A DNA stretch of 10,698 nucleotides from Nitriliruptoraceae bacterium (GTDB taxonomy: Bacteria; Actinomycetota; Nitriliruptoria; Nitriliruptorales; Nitriliruptoraceae), in the NCBI GenBank assembly GCA_007123425.1, contig SKLC01000271.1:1-10698 (forward strand), given 5' to 3'. This document shows, piece after piece, positions 1-6,077 of the stretch. Numbering within the stretch: position 1 is the first letter of the stretch; every line of letters begins with the position of its first letter. The notes beneath the pieces are model-generated. The model was not told where the DNA came from. It searched no databases and saw only the letters and a program-made list of their open reading frames with translations. The position numbers and the translations under genes were made by a program.

Positions 1-757
1 CCGGCAGCCAGCGCTGCTTCTGCTCGTCGGTGCCGCCCTTGAGGATCGCGGTGCCGATGATCTCCGGACGGGTGATCAGCGAGCCGGCCACGCCCAGCGA
101 GCCGCGGGAGAGCTCCTCGGTCACCAGCACCATGTTGAGCAGCTCGTCCTCGCTCCCCGACGCGAAGCCGCCGTACTCCTCGGGGATCGACAGCGCGAAG
201 CAGCCCAGCTCCGCCGCGCCGGAGATGATCTCCTCGGGGATGTCCTCGTCGTGGCGGTGGACCCGCTCGGCCAGCGGCATCACCCGCTCCTCGGCGAACC
301 GGCGGAAGGTGTCGCGGACCATCTCGAGGTCCTCGGGCAGGTAGCGGCCGCCGGCCTCGCCGGTGGCCAGCACCCCCTCCGCCAGCGACGAGAGGAAGTC
401 GGTGTCGCGGCCCGCCGCCATGGCCTCGGTCACGTCGTCGAGCACCCCCGGCGCCAGCCCCCACTCCGCCTCGCGACCGGCGACGCGGGCGCGCAGGTCC
501 CCGGCGACGTCCGCGGCGAAGGCGAGCGCCAGCCCCGCCTCCTGCTCGCCGCGCTCGCCCCAGGCCAGCAGATGGCGTGCGGCGGCGACGGCGCCGGACA
601 TCGACGCCAGGTCGTAGGCGACCGTCTGATGCTCGTCGACCTTCGACGTGCTGATCCGCCCGTCCGACTCACAGCGGCCGGCGAGGTCGGCCGCCGCGGT
701 CTCGATCGCCGCCTCGAGGGCATCGACCAGCGAACGTGCGTGCTCGAGATGGGACAC
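1..757 (-). CDS. Acyl-CoA dehydrogenase, methylsuccinyl-CoA dehydrogenase (Mcd)-like, partial (N-terminal 252 residues)
   Basis: Flavin-dependent acyl-CoA dehydrogenase; the gene runs off the left edge, so the catalytic and C-terminal domains are missing. Residues 142-252 match the family's N-terminal helical domain and the start of the middle domain: IPEEYGG at 191-197, EELSRGSLG at 214-222, ITRPEI at 228-233, GGTDEQKQRWLP at 241-252. Before it lies a mostly helical extension of about 140 residues. Most acyl-CoA dehydrogenases lack this; (2S)-methylsuccinyl-CoA dehydrogenase of the ethylmalonyl-CoA pathway has it, and the EELSRG...TR.EI...GGT.EQK pattern also resembles Mcd. The Mcd assignment is inference from memory of the family; a related actinobacterial FadE with the same extension is the alternative. 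Start chosen: GTG at 757-755, with AGGAGG five bases upstream. It follows the ROK kinase on the same strand after 110 nt. Confidence 0.9.
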   Translation of the reverse strand, partial: MSHLEHARSLVDALEAAIETAAADLAGRCESDGRISTSKVDEHQTVAYDLASMSGAVAAARHLLAWGERGEQEAGLALAFAADVAGDLRARVAGREAEWGLAPGVLDDVTEAMAAGRDTDFLSSLAEGVLATGEAGGRYLPEDLEMVRDTFRRFAEERVMPLAERVHRHDEDIPEEIISGAAELGCFALSIPEEYGGFASGSEDELLNMVLVTEELSRGSLGVAGSLITRPEIIGTAILKGGTDEQKQRWLP

Positions 758-762
758 AGCAG

Positions 763-768
763 CCTCCT
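763..768 (-). promoter_or_regulatory. Ribosome binding site of the acyl-CoA dehydrogenase
   Basis: On the minus strand this reads AGGAGG, five bases before the GTG at 757. It decides the start, because the frame has no other well-supported initiation codon nearby. Confidence 0.75.
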
Positions 769-817
769 GAAGGCGACGGATTGCGGCGGCCCGCGACGGC
801 CCCCTCGACGGGACACG

Positions 818-834
818 GGCAGGGCAAGCCTGCC
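818..834 (-). terminator. Short hairpin downstream of the ROK kinase gene, possible terminator
   Basis: A perfect 6-bp stem, GGCAGG/CCTGCC, with a 5-nt loop lies about 35 nt past the kinase stop codon. There is no T-tract. It could be a weak terminator or a 5'-leader structure of the dehydrogenase gene. Confidence 0.3.
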
Positions 835-856
835 ACCCCCGGGGCGAGGTGACCAA
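827..856 (-). promoter_or_regulatory. Candidate promoter of the acyl-CoA dehydrogenase gene
   Basis: On the minus strand, TTGGTC (856-851) and CAGGCT (832-827) are separated by 18 bases, a plausible -35/-10 pair that would start transcription near 820, about 60 nt before the GTG. The -10 partly overlaps the hairpin at 818-834. This rests on pattern only. Confidence 0.3.
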
Positions 857-867
857 TCGGGGCCTGG

Positions 868-1821
868 TCAGGTCGAGTCGGCGGCGTGCAGCGCTGCGCC
901 GAGCCCGCCCGCGCGAGCCCCCAGCGCCGCGCCGGTCACCTGGACCTGGGGCGGCTGGAGGAAGAGCAGCGGCCGCACGACCGCGTCCACGCGCGTGCGG
1001 AAGGCCGCGCCGAGCCGATCGGACAGCCCTCCGCCGAGCACCACTGCCTCGACGTCGAGCAGGTTGACGGCGGCGGCGATGCCCGCCCCCAGTGCCCCGA
1101 CCGCCTCGTCGACCAGATCGGCGACGAGCTCGTCTCCACGCGCCAGCGCCTCGGCGACCACGCCCGAGGTGACCCGCTCCTCCTGGTGCTCGGCCATGAC
1201 GTCGAAGAGCACGGTGGGCCGCCCATCGGCGTGGGCGCGCTCCGCCGCCAGGGCGATCGCCCGGCGGCCCGCGTAGGCCTCCACGCACCCGCGGCGCCCA
1301 CAGGGGCACACCGCGCCGCCCTGCCGCACGATCATGTGGCCGAACTCGCCGGCCCCGCCGGAGCTGCCGAGGTAGGGGCGGCCGCCGAGGATCATGCCGC
1401 CACCGACCCCGGTCCCCGCGAAGACGCAGAGCAGGTGCTCGGTCCCCGCGCCCGCGCCCAGGCGGTGCTCGGCGATCGTGGCGGCGCTGACGTCGTTGAC
1501 CACGTGGACGGGCCGCTCGACGCGCTGCTGGAGCAGGTCGGCGAGCGCGAAGCGCTCGAGGAAGCCCGGCACGTTCGAGGTGCCCCCCACGGTCCCGTCG
1601 ATCACCACGCCCGGCGTGCCGACCCCGACCGCCCGCACATCGTCCGCGGCCACCCCGCCGACGTCGCGGACCTGGTGCACCGCCGCGGCGAGCACGTCGA
1701 GCACGGCGGTGCGATCCCCCGTGGCGGGCGTCTTCAGGCGCGCCTCGCCCAGGACCTCCTCGCCCTCCATGGCGATCGCCTGAACGCTTCCGCCTCCCAG
1801 ATCGAGCCCGATGGTGACCAC
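868..1821 (-). CDS. ROK-family sugar kinase (glucokinase-like)
   Basis: A 317-residue cytoplasmic protein, the usual ROK length, expected to phosphorylate a hexose or N-acetylhexosamine with ATP. Visible motifs in order: an N-terminal phosphate-binding segment DLGGGSVQ (7-14); TSNVPGF (81-87) in the sugar-binding region; VND (108-110), whose Asp110 is the likely catalytic base; GTGVGGG (136-142); EFGH (159-162); and the ROK zinc signature CPCGRRGCVEAY (172-183), with His162 and Cys172/174/179 as zinc ligands. The first motif departs from the usual DxGGT: Gly replaces Thr. Repressor-type ROK proteins carry an N-terminal helix-turn-helix, and there is none here, so this is an enzyme-type member. 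Start GTG at 1821-1819 has AGGAGG six bases upstream. The substrate cannot be told from sequence; glucokinase is the default guess. Confidence 0.9.
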   Translation of the reverse strand: MVTIGLDLGGGSVQAIAMEGEEVLGEARLKTPATGDRTAVLDVLAAAVHQVRDVGGVAADDVRAVGVGTPGVVIDGTVGGTSNVPGFLERFALADLLQQRVERPVHVVNDVSAATIAEHRLGAGAGTEHLLCVFAGTGVGGGMILGGRPYLGSSGGAGEFGHMIVRQGGAVCPCGRRGCVEAYAGRRAIALAAERAHADGRPTVLFDVMAEHQEERVTSGVVAEALARGDELVADLVDEAVGALGAGIAAAVNLLDVEAVVLGGGLSDRLGAAFRTRVDAVVRPLLFLQPPQVQVTGAALGARAGGLGAALHAADST

Positions 1822-1827
1822 GCGCGA

Positions 1828-1833
1828 CCTCCT
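1828..1833 (-). promoter_or_regulatory. Ribosome binding site of the ROK kinase
   Basis: AGGAGG on the minus strand, six bases before the GTG at 1821. It supports this start, which places the DLGGG motif at residue 7 as expected for an enzyme-type ROK protein. Confidence 0.75.
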
Positions 1834-1884
1834 GCGCCTCGATGCCGGGACGGCACGCTGCCGGTGCGGGTTGGGCAGGCTCCG

Positions 1885-1890
1885 AGCCTA
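1885..1890 (-). promoter_or_regulatory. Candidate -10 element for the ROK kinase gene
   Basis: TAGGCT on the minus strand, a typical -10 of high-GC actinobacteria, would give a leader of roughly 55-60 nt. I see no convincing -35 box at 16-18 nt. The same hexamer stands before the GNAT gene. Confidence 0.3.
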
Positions 1891-1894
1891 CTGA

Positions 1895-1913
1895 CCCGGC
1901 TCGCCCGGCCGGG
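1895..1913 (-). terminator. Small hairpin just after the thioesterase gene
   Basis: A 6-bp stem, CCCGGC/GCCGGG, with a 7-nt loop begins 12 nt past the thioesterase stop codon. No T-tract. Such GC stems arise easily in DNA of this composition, so the terminator call is weak. Confidence 0.25.
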
Positions 1914-1925
1914 CCGCCGCTCGCG

Positions 1926-2408
1926 TCAGCCGCCGACCTGGGAGGCCTCGACGTTCTGCAGGCGCACCTGGCCGCGCGCCACCGTCTTGCCGTCCTCCTG
2001 GCGAGTGAGCGTCGCCTGCCACAGCTGCTGGGTCCGACCCACGTGGACGGGGCTGGACACGGCGTCGACACGGCCCCGACGGTGGGCACGCAGGAAGTCC
2101 GTGCTGTTGCTCACCCCCACCACGATCTTGCCGTCGGCGGCCACGCGCATGGTCGCCGCGATCGATGCCACCGACTCGATGACCGCGCACCACACGCCAC
2201 CGTGCACGATCCCGAACGGCTGGTGATGGCGCTCGTCGCAGTCGAGGTGGCCGCGCACGTGCTCCTGCGAGATCTCGTCGATCTGCAGGCCCAGGGCGTC
2301 GGTGGCGAACTGGGGCCGGTTGAACCCGGCCAGCTCCTCGCCGCGGAGGGTCTCCCCGGCCATCAGGCGCTGGATCATGTCCGGGTTGCTGGTCGGGACG
2401 TCGGCCAT
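1926..2408 (-). CDS. PaaI/4HBT-type hotdog-fold acyl-CoA thioesterase
   Basis: A 160-residue single-domain hotdog protein predicted to hydrolyse a (possibly aromatic) acyl-CoA thioester in the cytoplasm. The central signature VHGGVWCAVIES (68-79) is the PaaI/4-hydroxybenzoyl-CoA thioesterase HGG helix, with Glu78 in the position of the catalytic acidic residue. The later strands, including DFLRAHRRGRVDA (104-116) and HVGRTQQLW (122-130), fit the CoA-binding half of the fold. The start is ATG at 2408-2406 with a modest GGGAG nine bases upstream. The frame stays open further upstream, but the extra sequence is low-complexity Ala/Arg/Pro/Gly and would run across the ilvD promoter region, so the short start is preferred. 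The gene is divergent from ilvD. The acyl substrate is unknown; an acyl-CoA dehydrogenase two genes downstream is only a loose link to CoA metabolism. Confidence 0.88.
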   Translation of the reverse strand: MADVPTSNPDMIQRLMAGETLRGEELAGFNRPQFATDALGLQIDEISQEHVRGHLDCDERHHQPFGIVHGGVWCAVIESVASIAATMRVAADGKIVVGVSNSTDFLRAHRRGRVDAVSSPVHVGRTQQLWQATLTRQEDGKTVARGQVRLQNVEASQVGG

Positions 2409-2442
2409 CTGCGCGTGCTCCCACGGGGTCGGTGGAGGCGGC

Positions 2443-2448
2443 ACCGTA
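2443..2448 (-). promoter_or_regulatory. Candidate -10 element for the thioesterase gene
   Basis: TACGGT on the minus strand would place transcription start near 2436, about 28 nt before the ATG. No matching -35 box is visible. The same hexamer precedes the gene at 4406. Confidence 0.25.
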
Positions 2449-2540
2449 GCCCAGCCTCCGGCCGCGGCCCTCGCGTCCCTCGCGCACGACCCGCGGGCGC
2501 GACGATGCCGCGCGGGGCCCGCGCCCGCCGCGCGCTCGCC

Positions 2541-2546
2541 TAGCCT
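2541..2546 (+). promoter_or_regulatory. Candidate -10 element for ilvD
   Basis: TAGCCT lies about 90 nt before the ilvD ATG and would give a leader of roughly 80 nt. There is no clear -35 box at the right distance, so this is a low-confidence pattern match. Confidence 0.22.
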
Positions 2547-2619
2547 GGGAGGCGACGGTCCCGTGGCCTCGACGGCTCCCGGCGCGGCGCGGCGGCCCAT
2601 CCGTGACGCAGCGACCACC

Positions 2620-2625
2620 AGGAGG
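2620..2625 (+). promoter_or_regulatory. Ribosome binding site of ilvD
   Basis: AGGAGG nine bases before the ATG at 2635. It fixes the start and excludes the much longer upstream open frame beginning at 2302. Confidence 0.75.
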
Positions 2626-2634
2626 CCCGAGGCC

Positions 2635-4317
2635 ATGGCGGACCCCAGACACCGCAGCCGTGACGTGACCGAAGGCTACGAGCGTGCTCCGGCGCGGGCG
2701 ATGCTGCGCGCCATCGGCATGGGCGATGACGACTGGTCCAAGCCCCAGGTCGGCATCGCCTCCTCGTGGAACGAGGTCACGCCCTGCAACATGCCCCTGG
2801 ACCGCCTGGCGAAGGCGGCCAAGCAGGGGGTCGCCGAGGCGGGGGGCTACCCGATCGAGTTCAACACGATCGCGGTCTCCGACGGGATCTCGATGGGCCA
2901 CGAGGGGATGCGCGCCTCGCTGGTCTCCCGCGAGGTGATCGCCGACTCGGTCGAGACCATGATGCACGCCGAGCGCCTCGACGGGATGGTGACCTTCGCC
3001 GGCTGCGACAAGTCGCTTCCCGGGATGGTGATGGCCGCGGTCCGCCTCGACGTGCCCAGCGTCTTCCTCTACGGCGGCTCGATCCTGCCCGGGCACCACG
3101 ACGAGCACGACATCTCGATCCAGGACGTCTTCGAGGCGGTGGGCGCGCGGGGCGCGGGCACGATCGACGACGAGGAGCTCGCGCGGGTGGAGAAGGCGGC
3201 CTGCCCCAGCGAGGGCGCCTGCGCGGGCATGTTCACGGCGAACACGATGGCCGCGGCCGTCGAGGCGCTGGGCCTGGCCCTGCCGGGCTCCTCCTCCGCC
3301 CCCGCCCCCGACCCCCGCCGTGACGAGTTCGCGCGACGATCGGGCGAGGCGGTGATCGGCCTGCTCTCCTCCGGGCTCTCGGCGCGGCGCATCGTCACGC
3401 GCGAGGCTCTGGAGAACGCCATCGCGGTGGTGATGGCGGTCGGCGGCTCCACCAACGCCGTGCTCCACCTGGTGGCGATCGCGCGGGAGGCCGACGTCCC
3501 GCTGAGCATCGACGACTTCGACCGCATCGGGCGGCGGGTCCCCCACATCGCCGACACCAAGCCCGGCGGCCGCTACTTCATGGCGGACCTCGACCGCGTG
3601 GGCGGTGTGCCGGTGGTCTTGAAGGAGCTGCTCGACGCCGACCTGCTCCACGGCGATGCGCTCACCGTGACCGGCCGCAGCATCGGCGAGGAGATCGAGG
3701 CGATGGACGTCCCCGCGCCCGACGGCGAGGTCGTCCATCCCCTCGACCGGCCGATCCACGCCGACGGCGGCCTGGCGATCCTGCGGGGCTCGCTGGCACC
3801 CGAGGGCGCCGTGGTCAAGATCGCCGGGCTCACCGATGAGCAGCTGGAGTTCGAGGGGCCCGCCCGGGTCTTCGACGGGGAGCAGGGCGCCATGGAGGCC
3901 GTGCTCACCGGTCGGATCCAGGACGGCGACGTGATCGTCATCCGCTACGAGGGCCCCACCGGCGGGCCCGGCATGCGCGAGATGCTCGCGGTCACCTCGG
4001 CGGTCAAGGGGGCGGGCCTGGGTGGCACGGTCGCGCTGCTGACCGACGGCCGCTTCTCCGGGGCCACCCACGGCTTCTCGATCGGCCACATCGCCCCCGA
4101 GGCGAGCCACGGCGGGCCGATCGCCTTCGTCGCGGAGGGCGACCGCATCCGCATCGACGTCCCGAGCCGCACGCTCGAGCTGCTCGTCGACGACGCCGAG
4201 CTCGCCCGACGCCGCGAGGGATGGGAGCCGCTTCCCCCCCGCTACCCCCATGGGGTCCTGGCCAAGTACGCGCGCCTGGCCAGCTCCGCCGCCGACGGGG
4301 CGATCACCACGCCGTGA
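2635..4317 (+). CDS. ilvD: Dihydroxy-acid dehydratase IlvD
   Basis: A 560-residue enzyme of full family length. IlvD dehydrates 2,3-dihydroxy-isovalerate and 2,3-dihydroxy-3-methylvalerate to the 2-keto acids that become valine, leucine and isoleucine. Both family signatures are present: CDKSLPGM at 124-131 and LLTDGRFSGATHGFS at 468-482, in which Ser475 is the expected catalytic base. The Fe-S ligands are Cys51 (in TPCNMP), Cys124 and Cys196 (in SEGACAG). The PCN form at Cys51 is that of the [2Fe-2S] type known from plants and Mycobacterium, unlike the E. coli enzyme with Gly there. Start: ATG with AGGAGG nine bases upstream. No ilvB, ilvN or ilvC is in the window, so the gene looks like a stand-alone unit, bounded downstream by a strong hairpin nine bases after the stop codon. 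Confidence 0.97.
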   Translation: MADPRHRSRDVTEGYERAPARAMLRAIGMGDDDWSKPQVGIASSWNEVTPCNMPLDRLAKAAKQGVAEAGGYPIEFNTIAVSDGISMGHEGMRASLVSREVIADSVETMMHAERLDGMVTFAGCDKSLPGMVMAAVRLDVPSVFLYGGSILPGHHDEHDISIQDVFEAVGARGAGTIDDEELARVEKAACPSEGACAGMFTANTMAAAVEALGLALPGSSSAPAPDPRRDEFARRSGEAVIGLLSSGLSARRIVTREALENAIAVVMAVGGSTNAVLHLVAIAREADVPLSIDDFDRIGRRVPHIADTKPGGRYFMADLDRVGGVPVVLKELLDADLLHGDALTVTGRSIGEEIEAMDVPAPDGEVVHPLDRPIHADGGLAILRGSLAPEGAVVKIAGLTDEQLEFEGPARVFDGEQGAMEAVLTGRIQDGDVIVIRYEGPTGGPGMREMLAVTSAVKGAGLGGTVALLTDGRFSGATHGFSIGHIAPEASHGGPIAFVAEGDRIRIDVPSRTLELLVDDAELARRREGWEPLPPRYPHGVLAKYARLASSAADGAITTP

Positions 4318-4325
4318 GGAACCGT

Positions 4326-4367
4326 GCGCGTGGGCCCCGGCGCATCGCCGGCCGGGGCTCCACGTGC
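4326..4367 (+). terminator. Strong hairpin after ilvD, likely terminator
   Basis: Positions 4326-4333 pair with 4360-4367 (8 bp, one G-T), and 4334-4340 pair with 4352-4358 (7 bp), with a single bulged T at 4359 and an 11-nt loop. The stem of about 15 bp starts nine bases after the ilvD stop codon. No T-tract follows, which is common for actinobacterial hairpin terminators. Confidence 0.6.
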
Positions 4368-4371
4368 GGGG

Positions 4372-4377
4372 TACGGT
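4372..4377 (+). promoter_or_regulatory. Candidate -10 element for the gene at 4406
   Basis: TACGGT lies directly after the ilvD hairpin and about 29 nt before the GTG, giving a leader of about 22 nt. The upstream spacer is taken up by the hairpin arm and has no -35 consensus. If the hairpin does not stop transcription fully, the gene could instead be read from the ilvD promoter. Confidence 0.25.
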
Positions 4378-4393
4378 CGCGGGCCCGTCCACC

Positions 4394-4399
4394 AGGAGG
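4394..4399 (+). promoter_or_regulatory. Ribosome binding site of the unknown protein gene
   Basis: AGGAGG six bases before the GTG at 4406. It decides the start: the frame is open back to 4250 within ilvD, but only this codon has a ribosome binding site. Confidence 0.75.
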
Positions 4400-4405
4400 C
4401 GCACC

Positions 4406-4921
4406 GTGCAGTTCGAGGAGCTGCGCTACGTCTGCCAGGAGGCCGCCATCGACGTGCTCGCGTCGCGGGGCCGGCCGCTGCCTCCGACCGTCGTGCTGCC
4501 GGGCCCGGAGCGCACCCGCCTGGTGACGCTGCCCTCGTTCCCCGACGACGACGAGGGCCGCCACGCCGTGCTCGCCCAGCTCGCCGTCGACGAGGTCGGG
4601 CCCCACGAGGTGCCCTGCTGGGGCTTCGTCGCCGAGGCCGAGGTGAGCGGCGCCGAGGCCGTGGTGGTCGCCTTCGGGGCGCGCCGCAACGAGCCCCACA
4701 TCACCGCCTCGCGCTTCGGGGACGACGGCACCCTCGAGGAGTTCGTGCCCTCCGAGCCGCTGGACCCGACCGCGCTGCCGTTCCTGCATCCCCTCCAGCA
4801 CGCGGTGGACGCGCTCGAGGCCCGTCCGGGGCCGGCGGCAGCCGGCGACGAGGCGGCCAGCCGCGACCCCCTGGGGATCACCCGGACACACCCCTCCGAC
4901 CTGCCGGTGCATCCCGACTGA
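4406..4921 (+). CDS. Conserved-looking hypothetical protein, 171 residues
   Basis: I do not recognise a family. The 171-residue product begins with a helical stretch (VQFEELRYVCQEAAIDVLASRG), continues with a basic/proline patch, an acidic DDDEGR segment and an alternating hydrophobic run (AEAVVVAFGARRNEPHITASRF) that looks like beta strands, and ends in a Pro/Ala/Asp-rich, probably disordered tail. There is no signal peptide or membrane segment, so it is probably a cytoplasmic soluble protein. That it is a real gene rests on GTG with AGGAGG at six bases, G/C-biased third positions throughout, a stop close to a convergent hairpin, and its place between ilvD and an opposing gene. The only Cys residues are near positions 10 and 72. 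Nothing links it functionally to IlvD except order. Confidence 0.75.
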   Translation: MQFEELRYVCQEAAIDVLASRGRPLPPTVVLPGPERTRLVTLPSFPDDDEGRHAVLAQLAVDEVGPHEVPCWGFVAEAEVSGAEAVVVAFGARRNEPHITASRFGDDGTLEEFVPSEPLDPTALPFLHPLQHAVDALEARPGPAAAGDEAASRDPLGITRTHPSDLPVHPD

Positions 4922-4940
4922 CCACTGCGGGGCTCTGCAC

Positions 4941-4966
4941 GGGGCGACGCCACCCCGCGTCGGCCC
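4941..4966. terminator. Hairpin between convergent genes, possible bidirectional terminator
   Basis: 4941-4950 pairs with 4957-4966 in nine of ten positions around a 6-nt loop (CACCCC). It sits in the 61-nt gap between two convergent genes, 19 nt after one stop codon and 16 nt after the other, where a shared terminator is expected. No T-tracts. Confidence 0.5.
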
Positions 4967-4982
4967 GGATCGACCGCGGCGG

Positions 4983-6077
4983 TCAGCCGTTGCCGACGGC
5001 CACGTGCAGATGATCCTGGTGGAGGCGGTCGCTGAACGAGCGCCCGCCGAAGCCGTCGAGCGCCCACGGGCTGCCGACCTCGGAGAGCTCGGGCTGCTCG
5101 TAGATCCACTCCACGAATCCCTCGGTGACCGAGCCCGCGTGGCGGTCCTCGATCACCAGCGCGTCCTCCGGCCCGACCGCGTGGATGTCCACGGCCTGCC
5201 CCTTGGTGTGCTTGCTCTGCCGGTCGGTGCCGAAGATCTCCCAGGGATGGCCGGTGTCGAGCACCACGACCCCGTAGGGCACGTGGTCCGCCATCCGCGC
5301 CATCAGCACCAGGAGGTCCTCGTCGATGATCCCGCGGTGGATGTCCCACACCGCCGAGTCCGGCAGGTCGATGCGCTCGTCATCGAGCACCGCGACAGCC
5401 TCGTCGGGGAGATCATCGGGGCGCACGACCGGCTCGCCCCCCGCGGACGCGAGCTCGTCGAATGCCCAGGCCCCACCCTCCAGGGCGAGCCGGACGTCCA
5501 GCGTGCGGGTCTGCTCCAGCAGGCTTCCGTCCCCGAGCCCGACGGTCTGCTCGACCACGACCATCACGGAGGTGGCGTCGTCGAGCATGCCGCCGAGCTG
5601 CGGGTAGACGACCCGGCCTCGTGACCAGGCGTCGTCGTGCAGCAGCGGTGCGGCATCCTGCAGCAGCTCATCGGCGAGATCGCCGTCGGCGACCTGCCCG
5701 ACCACGTCCTCCGGCCGCTCCTCGATCTCGTAGGTGGTCAGCTGCTCGACGATCCGCGAGGCCAGCCGCTTGGCGTTGGGCCGGATCTCGCCGTCGACCG
5801 GCTCGTAGGGCTCCGCGACCGCGAGCGGCTCGGGGTGGCCGGCGGCCGGCGCCTCGGCGCCCTCATCCGCGCCGTCGCCCGGAGCGTCGTCCCCGCCCCC
5901 GGTGTCGGAGTGCTGACCGTCGCCGGGCTGCGGCGCCTCCTCGTCGCGCAGTGCGCCGCTCGGGGCGCTCGGCTCGTCGCCGACCTCGTCCGTCCCGCCG
6001 TCAGCGCAGGCGGCCAGCGCCAGCGCCAGCGCGCAGAGCACGGCGAGGGGTCGCAGCCAAGGGGGGATGGCGATCAC
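4983..6077 (-). CDS. Lipoprotein with M15/LAS-type zinc peptidase-like domain
   Basis: A 364-residue secreted lipoprotein. The N-terminus has a basic residue, a hydrophobic core and lipobox LAAC, with Cys24 as the lipidation site. Residues 25-95 form an acidic Gly/Asp/Pro-rich linker. Residues 100-215 form a mixed domain I cannot name (possibly NTF2-like). The C-terminal part carries SKHTKGQAVD (288-297) and DHLHVAV (355-361), the SxHxxGxAxD and HxH zinc signatures of D-Ala-D-Ala carboxypeptidase/LAS metallopeptidases, with His290, Asp297 and His358 as likely ligands. A wall-peptide role outside the membrane is therefore likely. The usual catalytic Glu just before HxH is not obvious; Asp355 is the nearest acid. 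The GTG start overlaps the stop of the upstream GNAT gene in GTGA, so translation is probably coupled; an independent ribosome binding site is poor. Confidence 0.82.
   Translation of the reverse strand: MIAIPPWLRPLAVLCALALALAACADGGTDEVGDEPSAPSGALRDEEAPQPGDGQHSDTGGGDDAPGDGADEGAEAPAAGHPEPLAVAEPYEPVDGEIRPNAKRLASRIVEQLTTYEIEERPEDVVGQVADGDLADELLQDAAPLLHDDAWSRGRVVYPQLGGMLDDATSVMVVVEQTVGLGDGSLLEQTRTLDVRLALEGGAWAFDELASAGGEPVVRPDDLPDEAVAVLDDERIDLPDSAVWDIHRGIIDEDLLVLMARMADHVPYGVVVLDTGHPWEIFGTDRQSKHTKGQAVDIHAVGPEDALVIEDRHAGSVTEGFVEWIYEQPELSEVGSPWALDGFGGRSFSDRLHQDHLHVAVGNG

Larger units (their letters stand above)
2409..2634. promoter_or_regulatory. Divergent intergenic region between the thioesterase and ilvD
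   Basis: This 226-nt gap is the longest non-coding stretch in the window and must hold promoters for both divergent genes. It contains -10-like hexamers in each direction and one 9-bp inverted repeat (GCGGGCGCG at 2493-2501, CGCGCCCGC at 2520-2528, 18-nt spacer). I see no small leader peptide rich in Leu/Ile/Val codons and no recognisable riboswitch. Confidence 0.5.

Noticed and set aside
886..2226. Plus-strand open frame (446 codons) opposite the ROK kinase and thioesterase
   Set aside because: Antisense to two recognisable enzymes; no ribosome binding site and an atypical composition.
2302..2634. Longer N-terminus for IlvD
   Set aside because: The family starts close to the SRDVTEGYERAPARAM segment, and only the ATG at 2635 has AGGAGG; the upstream part overlaps the divergent gene.
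1926..2636. Longer N-terminus for the thioesterase
   Set aside because: The added residues are low-complexity and would cross the ilvD promoter area; 160 residues is the normal size for the family.
1888..4404. Very long open frame on the minus strand opposite ilvD (838 codons)
   Set aside because: It is the antisense shadow of ilvD: the translation is low-complexity Gly/Arg/Asp/His with no recognisable domain, and high GC keeps such frames free of stops. It also runs through the thioesterase in another frame.
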